A stretch of 64,000 bases of DNA, from the NCBI GenBank assembly GCA_018340375.1, contig JAFFJZ010000014.1:7440001-7504000 (forward strand), written 5' to 3'. The stretch's first letter is position 1; the number at the start of each line of letters is the position of its first letter. Of the stretch, positions 55,039 to 64,000 are shown piece by piece. The notes below the pieces were generated by a model. It saw only the letters and a list, made by a program, of their open reading frames with translations. It made no database searches and was not told where the DNA came from. The translations under genes were made by a program, and so were the position numbers. The stretch is from Gonatopus flavifemur. Its lineage: Eukaryota > Arthropoda > Insecta > Hymenoptera > Dryinidae.

Positions 55039-55941
55039 TAAATTTAATTTGAAAATGACAGCGTGCAGGAAGCGTGATCTGGAATAATTCTACGCTCAAA
55101 TGTTCCAGTTTACGCTACATACACGTTCCCTCAACTTCAAATATACTCTTGCTACACGCTTGACACGTTTCCCTTTCGCCAGGGATACCAACGCAGTCGG
55201 ATTTCAGATATAAGATTCCTATTCCAGATGCATTAATTAGTTGATATGTATTGGATTTCAATTGCATGCTCTCAAAGAACAACTTAATTGAATGAGGGAT
55301 CCCTAGCAAATTCGACCATACTTTGATCATACTAAAATTATACTGACAGAACATTGAAAATTTCGGTATGATCTGATTGGATAGGGATTTCGATAAGGAA
55401 TTTCGCGAACATATAGCTCTTCCGAATGTTTAGCTGCATGCGTATCCCAATGGAATCCGATAAGAAATACATATGAATAAAATGAATGTAAATCGTTATT
55501 TCATTCATACATGTTATATGGACATCCTCCAATTCAGAGAACAAATGCAACTTGATGGAAAACGCCATGCCGTACTCGTAAGTTCTTATTCAATCAAATT
55601 CTCTGCCACTTGGAAAAACTTCTAATGCAATGTCATTCTTTCAATGGAAAGTTACGATACAATCCAATGGATTCTCTTACAATATTTATACCGGATATCC
55701 CAATCGCTTCCGATAAAAAATATCAGTGAAATGATTTTGAATCGCTTCTTAATGCACACATGTCATATGGACATCCTCCAATCGGAATACTAAATGGAAA
55801 TAGATGGAAAATCGCCATGGACGTGAATTTGTATTCAACCAAATTCTCTTCCATTTAGAAAAACCCTGAACGAAAGTTCGAGTGGAAAGTTCCAATGGAA
55901 ACCAATAATTTCTTTCACGATATTTATATTGGATATCCTAC

Positions 55942-56196
55942 ACGGAGAAAAATTGTCTATTATGAATTACTAGACTCGCTAGGATATTGCGGATCTACTT
56001 GCATTTTGAAGTTATTTACCAAACATTCTCTTCAAAAGTACTAGACTTTCTGGGAGTTAATGGTAGGATAATGACATTCTATAATAGAAAGTCTGATGCT
56101 TGTGATGAGAATGTTTGGTACATAACCTTAAAGTGCAAGTATATCCTCAATGGACTAGCGAGTCTAGTAATTGATAATAGATAATTTTTCTCAGTG
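55942..56196. mobile_element. 255-bp TA-flanked MITE with CACKGAGAAA ends
   Basis: CACGGAGAAAAATTGTCTAT at the left against CACTGAGAAAAATTATCTAT at the right (inverted). TA at 55940-55941 and 56197-56198. GAATTACTAGACTCGCTAG and GAGAATGTTTGGTACATAACC-type arms make it one long hairpin. Confidence 0.85.
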
Positions 56197-57727
56197 TAAT
56201 AGATTGTGATGAGAAAACATCAATGAAATGCATTTGAATCGCTATTCCATTCATGCATACCATATGGACGTCCTCCAATTGGAATACCAAATGCAAATGG
56301 ATGGAAAATCGTAAAATTGAAAATCGTAGGTATAAAGGGTTTGATCCCATTAGATTCCCTCTCAACTCAAGGAACTTAGAATGACATGTAATTCTTTCAC
56401 TGGAAAGTTCCAACAAAATCCACTGAATTTTCTCATGATATTCACATCGGATATCCCAATGGATTCCGATGAGACCTATCAATAACATCATTATAGGACG
56501 CTATTAAATTTATACATCTCATATGGATATCCTTCGATTGGAGATTCCAATCATAAGGCGATAGAAGTGACTGAATAAATGATTTGTCCTCTCCGATAAC
56601 AGGAATTTTTGGAACTTCCAATAGCAGCCTACGGCACTGTGAACTGATTTCAATTGGAAAATCATGTATATTCGTCACAGCATTCCCACATGGAATAAAA
56701 TAACGGTATTATTGATCATTCAATCGCACTTCCCAATAAAATCCAATGAAATTCATACACCCAAAAGTTGATCTATCCAGATAGAAATGCATCAATATAA
56801 ATATTGGATTAACCTCATCCAGCCTATTGAAATAACCCGTATCATCGAGTTATTCCCAATATCATTGAAAATAAATGTTTCATTGATGATTTGAATGATT
56901 CTAATGATTATATGAATGTTGAGGAGGAATAATTCAAGACAGAATGAATTGCACATCAATATCTTTGCATGAACAATTCTTATGGTTTATTCATCAAGAC
57001 AATCATCGTTAGAAGAGAGGCAATATATGAATATAACGATGCAGTCAAATTTTAAAACTTGTTTCTCCACTTCTCATACAATAGTCATTATTCTCCTTAT
57101 CATAGTCTAATTCACATGATTAAGGAAATCCCGACAAAATACATTCTAATAGGCATACAAAATGTCCTTTCACAAATTCATTTAGAATGATTATTGTTCA
57201 CGTGAGAGAGAAGAGAGGAGGACTTATCTTGTTTTCTTCGTTGAACGGAGTCTTGGTCGGTGTTGTAGCCACGTGCGCCTCGCAATAATTCCATTAATTA
57301 TCATCTATGCGAATACTGGATATTATGATCAGTCATGAACTTCAGGATCCATCAAACTCCAAAACGATTCGTTGGAAGACGATTTATACAGAATCGTACG
57401 TCTCTGATAATAAATGAAAAAGAACAAATCCTTGAATTCCAAAAGTTTTGTCTTACATCAATTATGGTGATCGTGATCGTATGGCGACTTATTCGTGACT
57501 GCCTCTCCTGTCCGCGTATCATCTCTTCATCCCCACTGGTATCTCCTCTTCCTCCCTTCTCTCTCTCTCTCTCTCTCTTTCTCTACTTTCTTCTCTCTCT
57601 CATTTTCTTATATCACACGTTACACTATCCATTTTTGAAATGCCAATCCCAATAGAAAACGATTGGTACACTTCATGTACGAATACGGCTCAAACTATTT
57701 TCTCAGGCCCATATGGAATCACCGATG
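56197..57727. other. No gene; includes a (CT)n microsatellite
   Basis: AT-rich. (CT)n occupies about 57558-57587 with further CT-rich sequence to 57605. Nothing else recognised up to the Transib element at 57728. Confidence 0.5.
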
Positions 57728-57762
57728 CACAGTGGGGCCAAATGCCAAAAAGCTGGCCAAAA
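57728..57762 (+). repeat. Transib left TIR with RSS-like heptamer
   Basis: CACAGTG, 22 bases, then CCAAAACCC, which matches 7 of 9 positions of the RSS nonamer ACAAAAACC. The right TIR (62986-63020, reverse complement) has CACAGTG, 22 bases, then ACAAAATTA, 6 of 9. Confidence 0.85.
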
Positions 57763-58345
57763 CCCCAAAAATGAAGTTTGTAGTTGGGGATATTTGACCC
57801 TTGGGATAAGTAAGGTGATGTCCCAAGTATTGGAATTCTGATATAAGAAGATCTGATCCCCTCCCCCTGCCCTTGTGTACCAGTTGCAAAATACCCTCCT
57901 TGAAGTATAATCCGCGTGATTGAAAGACAGTAAAATAACGAGCATGTTCAAAAAGACGCTGTGTCTCGAAAAATGAACCGATTTAACTTTTTCAAATTGG
58001 AGTCTATTACTGAAACTATGTAGAATACACTAAAAATTGAGAGAATATCAATTTGATGAGTGGAAAATACTGACAGAGCAATGATTGGATGTAATTTCTA
58101 TATCTATAAATGAGAAAATGTGTTCGGTTTTTGAAGGAATAGTAATGAATTACGCAAAATTACGTCGTTTAACTTATTGGAGGTGGTGGATGGGACTCTT
58201 ACCTAAAAATCAGAAAAAAAAACGGCTGCCCATGTCTGCCCCTAAGCAATTCCGCCATGTTTTTGTGCAGGAAATCACAAAAAATTAGACGGAGTGATGA
58301 GGATCCCTTAGATCCGTCTGAAACTTGATATGCAGAAGTTTGTGG

Positions 58346-58780
58346 GGTCGCTGATTATGAATCCGTTGTCTTCATTTCGGAATTCAAAATGGCAGATCCA
58401 ATATGGCGGACGAAAATTGAAAGAAATCATCGGATTTTCTTCAAATTCGTTACCCAGGGGTTTCTGAGGTCGCTGATTACGAATCCGTTGTTTGAATTTC
58501 AAAATTCGAAATGGCGGATCCAATATGGCGGATGAAAACTGAAAAAATCATCGGATTGCCTTCAAACTCGGTACCCTGAGGTTTTTAAGGTCGCTGATTC
58601 CGAATCCGGTGTCTGAATTCCGGAATTCAGAATGGCGGATCCAATTTGGCAGAAAAAAATTGGAAAAATCATCAGATTTCCTTCAAACTCGGTATCCAGG
58701 GTTTTGTTGGGTCATTGATTACGAATCAGTTGTCAAATTCCGAGAATCAAAGATAGCGTATCTAATATGGTGGACACAAA
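58346..58780. repeat. Transib left subterminal array, 4 units of ~121 bp
   Basis: The landmark GGTCGCTGATT (or GGTCATTGATT) starts at 58346, 58469, 58589 and 58710 (steps 123, 120, 121). Each unit has an AATCCGTTGT block, AAATGGCGGATCCAATATGG and a TCATCGGATTT block. Orientation is opposite to the right array. Confidence 0.9.
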
Positions 58781-59440
58781 ACTCAGAATTCAGTAGATTC
58801 GCTTTGAATTTTATCTCAACGTTAGTATGTGTCTTATTTCCAGTGTACATTTGCTGCACGAGGAAAACTGATTGATTACCATTCGTTTTTTTTTTCATCG
58901 CGGGCTTAGGGTACACGAAAGCCAGAAATCATTGATATTTAGGAAGATGATGGACCATTGAGAGAAAAACAGTATTGCTGGAGAATATTCGTAGTGAATT
59001 TACTATGAGTTGATGAATTCACTATGGGAAATGACAATAAAACTACCAACATTTAGTATTATTACTACGAATTTTTAGTAACTTCACTGCTAACATTCTT
59101 CAGCGATGCTCTTTTTCCCTAAAGTGACCGTCATTTTCCTAAATGTTTATAAATGTTATTCAAGTATTGATATCTCTTTTCTTTTCGTGAACTGAATCAT
59201 GACTCGCAATTTGGTGATGGTTCTTATGTTAACCTATCGTTTCCATGGCAACGTAAACAGTTGGTTGTAATCGGTCTGATTTCAAATGGTGCTTATCACA
59301 ATTGTGCAATAGCTGTCACCGTATTCTTACTCTTGCTAGTAATCGTTACCGTAAACTTTTTTCCGCGTGCAAGTTTGGAGCTTGGTGAATATTTTTCGTT
59401 TTTTAAAATCATTCAATGTTAACATACAATTCCAAATGAG

Positions 59441-62149
59441 ATGGATTCCGCTGCCATAGGTGAGTGTTTCAACAACCTATATTTTCTTAGTAGTTTAATT
59501 TGAACAGTTGACTGCAAAAAAAATTAGCTTAAGAGGGTTGAATCCAACCCAAGAAAATTAGGAAAATTTTTAGAAACACATGGGGTTTCTGTAGCGAATT
59601 TCATCGAATTCTACAACGTTTGTGGATTTCAAAGATGATTCAATATCTATGACTCGGAGAGAGATGTACAATATTTTAAGGAGCAGTCCTCTACCTACGT
59701 TGGATGGGAAGTTCACTTCCCTTCAAGGAAAAATCATCGAGATAACGTGTTGTCCGGATAACAAAACTACAGAGATCTCTAACTTTTTATCTACTTTTAA
59801 ATGTGTATTTAAAAAGAGATGGGAATCTTCTCAAAGGACCGAAGAACGATTTCTTAAAAATAATGAAGAATGGTTAAAACGAGAGGTAGTGTTTTGTACT
59901 TTCAGGAATCCCCATTCTGTAACTGTTCACACGCGAGTGGGAAGACCTCTTGTTGAATTCAACGAATGTTCAGAAAGAACGAAACGTAGGAAAACGGAGA
60001 ATATCAGAGTAAATACTCCTATCTCAGAGCTGTCTTACGCCACACAAATGTGTTTGAGAGCGTCTGGACAGATCGAAGCCGCAAAAATTGTAAAGGATAT
60101 TACATCTCCTGATCCTGAGCTTGCCAAAATGTATATGAAAGGTTATCAAACTTTCAAGCGAAATGAGCCAAAGATGTTGAATGATGAAGATGCTCTAGCT
60201 CTCCTAGTAGATGCCGAGCTCTCAAAACATCAGTACTGCTTATTGCGTGAAGCTGATCCGCAGAAATTTCCACCTTATAAAAAAATTCAACTGGCCAAAC
60301 GCATGTGTTTCCCTGACAAGGAATTTATTCAAATAACAGAAACCTGCGCTGTTATGCAACTACAAGCACTTCTTGATCACACAGCTACATGTATTTTAAA
60401 GCTACAGAACTCGGTTTTGTCAACTTTATCTGATGAAGAGTTACAAAACCTGGTACTTATTTCCAAATGGGGGTTTGATGGGAGCTCTGGCCACTCCTCA
60501 TACAAACAAGCATATCAAAGTTCGGAAGCTAGTGATTCCGCTGTGTTCATTACTTCACTTGTGCCTCTCCGCCTACACTGCAATTCAAAAATAATTTGGC
60601 AGAATCCAAGGCCATCATCAACTAGATGTTGTAGGCCAATCAAAATAGAGTTTGTGAAAGAATCAACTGAAGTTTCGGTTGCAGAGAAGCTACGGGTTGA
60701 TAATGAAATAGAAAATCTGAGGGCTACTTCTTTCAGAACTGATGAAAAACATGTTTCAGTGAAACATGAGATGATTTTTTCTATGGTGGACGGGAAGGTA
60801 TGCAATGCCATAACTGAGACAACCCATACCCAGAAGTGCTATATATGTGGTGCCACATCTAAGAAATTCAACAAAATTGATGATATAGTATCCAGGCCGG
60901 TCAAAACCGAAAACCTCCAGTTTGGTTTGTCTTGTCTACACGGCTGGATACGATTTTTTGAGGGCCTCCTGCATTTGTCTCATAAGCTACCTATTCAGAA
61001 GTGGCGAGCACGAAAACAAGATAAAGCTCCGGTGGAAGAACGAAAAAAGGTTGTACAGAAAAGTTTTAAAGAAAAATGTGGCCTCATTGTCGATGTTCCT
61101 AAGCCAGGGTTTGGGAACTCAAATGATGGGAATACCGCTAGGCGATTTTTCGCACAACCCGAAGTTTCTGCCGAAATCACAGGGGTGGATGTCAACCTAA
61201 TACAACGACTTCATGTAGTATTAGCTACCGTTTCAAGTGGCCATGAAATAGACGTTGAAAAGTTTCGGAGTTACGCTTCAGACACGGCACGCTACTACGC
61301 GACAAAATATCCGTGGTACCCAATGTCACCTACGATGCACAAGTTTTTGATCCACGGACCTGAAATCATTGCATCTGCTCTTCTACCTATAGGCCAATTG
61401 ACTGAGGAAGCACAAGAGGCTCGTAACAAAAATTTTAAAAGGTGAAAATGATGTATATCACTCAATAATAGTCTATATTTGTCACAGTGGACTCGACACT
61501 TTGAAGGGAAAAATTTGACTTCTCAAGTACTGCAATCAGTTTGATACATTGCACAATACGTTTTTGACTACTAGGCAAACTATATATTTATGGTACCCAC
61601 GAGAATATATGTTCGCGAAGATTGTTTTGTTCTGGTAAGGAATTCGGGGAATTATGAATATTCATATACTTTTTTTCATTAATAAGCCACATTGTTCATC
61701 CTCTGGAAACATGAATTCATAGACTAGAAAACAATTTTGAGAATCAAGTAAACTTATGAATTAGAGGATTTATTCAAAACTTTATACTGATGACCCCAAA
61801 GTGCAGCTGCTTTTTGTTTTTCCTTGATTTTGCTTGTCATGTTGAGATCGAAAGCTTTAACGGTGTCGATGAATACATAATTATATTCAAATATCTTAAC
61901 AACATTCATTTCCAAAGGTACCGAGAGCATCACTCCAGGAAATGCAGTAGAGAAAAAACGAATGAAGACATTTTTGAATGGTTCCTTTTGAGTTCTGATC
62001 CAATGTTATCGAGTAAAAGACAGTTGCCCAAGAAAAAACTGAAGTTTCTCCCTAGAGACGTGTTAAGCCTGATCAAAACTCCGGATATACTTGATAAAGA
62101 CAACGTAACTTTCCCATTATCTTCCTCTGAGAGTGAAGAAGAAGACTGA
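59441..62149 (+). CDS. Transib transposase (RAG1-core homologue), three exons, 685 aa
   Basis: Exon 1 59441-59459 (MDSAAI; donor ATAG/GTGAGT). Exon 2 59635-61441 (acceptor TTTCAAAG; donor AAAAG/GTGAAA). Exon 3 61918-62149 (acceptor TCCAAAG). The joins keep frame and give 2058 nt including the stop. The protein would cut at the TIRs by a D-D-E mechanism shared with RAG1. Visible residues: Asp288 in SKWGFDGSSGHS, Asp392 in SMVDGKV, followed by the CYIC zinc pair, and Glu601 in EEAQEARNK, matching the RAG1 triad order. The segment FITSLVPLRLHCNSKIIW and RPSSTRCCRPI are typical Transib blocks. The C-terminus is acidic (SSSESEEED). No stop or frameshift in the body. An earlier acceptor at 59593-59594 would lead to a stop after ~14 codons. 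The first exon is the least certain part. Confidence 0.9.
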
Positions 62150-62394
62150 TCTGAGTAAAAAAAGTGTGGCAAAAGTAAAAACCATTACGATTTCAGTTTT
62201 CTATATTATTGTATATATTGTGAATGTATATATCTTCCGATTTGACACATTTGGTGTGTTAATATCATTCGATAATTATATTAATGATGATTCAATGTTG
62301 GAAATAATAATAATAATGATCATAATAGGAACAACAAAATGGGCCGTTTGGTTCTTGTTTAATATTAAGTTATTAATGAAGTTTTGATTTTTGG

Positions 62395-62945
62395 CATCCG
62401 CCATCCTGAATTTCGGAATTCTGACAACGGATTCGTGATCAGCGATCCCGAAAACCCCTGGGTACCGAGTTTGAAGGGAATCCGATGATTTTTACAATTT
62501 TCGTCCGCTATATTGGGTCCGTTATTTTGAATTTTGAATTCCAGACCGTGGATTCGTAATCAGCGACCACAGAAACCCCTGAGTACCGAGTTTGAAGAAA
62601 ATGCGATGATTTCTTCCAATTTTCGTCCACCATATTGGATCCGCCATTTTGAATTTCGAAATGAGAACAACGGATCCGTGATCAGCGACCCCAAAAACCG
62701 TTGGGTACCCAATTTGAGAAGAATCCGATGATTTTTAAAATTTTCGTCCGCCATATTGGATTCGCCATTTTGAATTTTGGAACTCAAACAGCAGATTCGT
62801 AATTAGCGACCCCAAAAACCCCTGATCACCAAGTTTGGAGAAAATCCGATGGTTTCTTTCAATTTTCGTCCGCCATATTGGATCCGCCATTTTGAATTTT
62901 GAAATTCTGACAACGGATTCGTAATCAGTGACCCCATGAACTTCC
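62395..62945. repeat. Transib right subterminal array, 5 units of ~121 bp
   Basis: AGCGAYCCC-type landmark at 62441, 62562, 62684, 62805 and 62927 (steps 121-122). Same unit as the left array, reverse complemented, with GTCCGCCATATTGGATCCGC and CATTTTGAATTT blocks. Confidence 0.9.
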
Positions 62946-63214
62946 CGAGTACGAAGTCGCAAGCGAATTTGAGAGCCCCTTATAATTTTGTCCAGCTTTT
63001 TGGCATTTGGCCCCACTGTGCGATGCATGTGAACAGGCCGGAAAATCCTCATCGAATCAAATACTCCTCAGCATTGTAATTCCAAATAGAAGTCAATCAA
63101 TGCATAAAACCCATGAATTCCGATTCATGGGCTATAAGGATTTCCAAATCAGAGCACAATGATGGAGACCCCCAACAATATCCAATACATCCATTGTTTA
63201 CATTTTCTGTCTTC

Positions 63215-63320
63215 CCCACATAGCACTGAAAGTTCTCTGAACGTTGTCAGAACCTTTAGAGAACTCTGAACGTTTTAGAAACGTTCTCAGATTGTTCTCA
63301 AAACTTTCATGCTATGTGGG
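63215..63320. mobile_element. 106-bp MITE of the CCCASATAGCAC group
   Basis: CCCACATAGCACTGAAAGTT at the left pairs with AACTTTCATGCTATGTGGG at the right. The interior is built of GAACGTT/AACGTTC inverted motifs. No clear target duplication. Confidence 0.85.
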
Positions 63321-64000
63321 TCCAAATAGACCTCATAGATTCCAATGGATTCCAATAGGTTTTCTATCGGAATCCATTGGATTTTTTTAATAGGGATATC
63401 AGTCAGGTTGACCTGTAGGTATTCTAAAACAATTCCTATGATCAGAATACTTTTGTATCTCCTCAATTTCCGTCGAGTTGATCCTAGACAGTCTGCGTAA
63501 TCATTCGTCAATTGATCAGTCAAATGCATCCGATGCAAAAATTTGTGTTATATCCACAGCGCTCCTGTCTTTTCTCCATTTTCTTTCAACGCTACCTAAT
63601 GATCAGGACGTTGAGTGACATACAGTCCTCGTGGAATATTTTCAGAGATTTTCAGAATTATTCTGAGTTTTATGGAGACTTGCAGAGATTTGTAGGAAAT
63701 GTAGAAATTTTGAGAGTTTTTCAGAGATTCTCAGAGATTTCCAGATAAATATTTCCACCAGGGAGATGTATAGTACATCTGCGTCCTCCTTGCTTCTTCT
63801 TCATCTACCAGTGATTTCATTGAAATAACCTGATGGTAGTATGCTCGAGACAAGGAACTGTTGTATATCCTCTGCGTTTCTGCCTTTCCCTCATTTTCTT
63901 ACAACGCTACGTATTGAAATTGATCCTGCTGGTACATGATATACAGATGTATGATATATCCGCATCTTGCCTGTTTCCCCTGCATCCACCTGTAATTCTA
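63321..64000. other. No gene; degenerate short repeats to the window end
   Basis: 63640-63750 is a loose array of TTCAGAGATT/TTCWGAGA. 63765-64000 repeats a phrase of CATCTGCGTCCT, TGCCTTTC/TGTTTCCC and CATCTACC in diverged form. No coding sequence. Confidence 0.45.

Larger units (their letters stand above)
57728..63020 (+). mobile_element. Complete Transib transposon, 5293 bp
   Basis: Inverted ends begin CACAGTGGGGCCAAATGCC and agree at 34 of 35 positions. Flanked by a perfect 5-bp duplication CGATG at 57723-57727 and 63021-63025. Known: Transib elements duplicate 5 bp, often GC-containing, and have TIRs starting with a CACWRTG heptamer like the V(D)J recombination signal. The single gene inside is Transib/RAG1-core-like. 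Between TIRs and gene sit inverted arrays of a 121-bp unit on both sides. All parts of an autonomous element are present. Confidence 0.95.

Noticed and set aside
57335..57655. 106-aa plus-strand ORF ending in a hydrophobic tract
   Set aside because: The hydrophobic tail is translated from the (CT)n microsatellite; no start context or homology.
59441..62149. Domesticated host RAG1-like gene
   Set aside because: Matching TIRs and a perfect CGATG duplication enclose the gene, which is what a transposon, not a host gene, shows.
58346..62945. CRISPR-like regular repeats
   Set aside because: 121-bp units with no unique spacers, in a eukaryotic transposon. Subterminal tandem arrays, not CRISPR.

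Overview
The window reads as arthropod, almost certainly insect, nuclear DNA. It is AT-rich, every recognisable coding stretch belongs to a transposable element, and three eukaryotic elements carry spliced genes (GT/AG introns that keep frame). I found no host gene, rRNA, tRNA or CRISPR. The 5.2 kb non-LTR element at 28.6-33.9 kb resembles a lineage I know from ants and other Hymenoptera. That hints at a hymenopteran, but horizontal transfer makes this weak.

Layout, left to right. 0-1.8 kb: DD41D Tc1/mariner-group element with very long inverted repeats, cut by the window edge. 2.4-3.8 kb: TTAA-flanked fold-back element built of ~280-bp units. 3.8-6.3 kb: decayed endonuclease-type LINE (minus), split by a 127-bp MITE. 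6.6-7.9 kb: dead irritans-like mariner. 8.5-14.9 kb: fragments of a gypsy/errantivirus-like element (unknown ORF, integrase, Env-like remnant) with an apparently intact 3.2 kb pogo-like transposon between them. 14.8-15.4 kb: broken ORF. 15.6-16.9 kb: full-length but broken mauritiana/cecropia-type mariner. 18-27 kb: ~121-bp tandem repeats, a mariner relic, and a ~5.9 kb structure with ~0.85 kb inverted arms holding a 900-bp Tigger-type MITE. 27-34 kb: a P-element exon, a CATATATG-rich MITE and the purine-rich LINE.

34.8-38.6 kb: a dispersed repeat split by a piggyBac copy whose transposase has one nonsense codon. 38.8-44.6 kb: a Ty3/gypsy retrotransposon with both LTRs and a 4-bp target duplication, degenerate pol and no visible gag. 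46.4 kb: hAT-type MITE. 47.6-52 kb: P-element/THAP9-type transposase gene interrupted by a 1.3 kb mariner. 52.6-56.2 kb: inverted partner of the 35-38 kb repeat and several MITEs. 57.7-63.0 kb: a complete Transib transposon (RAG1 relative), with CACAGTG-starting TIRs, a 5-bp target duplication, a three-exon 685-aa transposase with the D-D-E residues in place, and inverted subterminal arrays of a 121-bp unit. 63-64 kb: one MITE and low-complexity sequence.

The elements do not form a shared pathway; the window is a nested transposon archive. The two with the best claim to coding integrity are the pogo-like element (9320-12542) and the Transib element (57728-63020). Their termini, target duplications, splice sites and catalytic residues can all be read directly.
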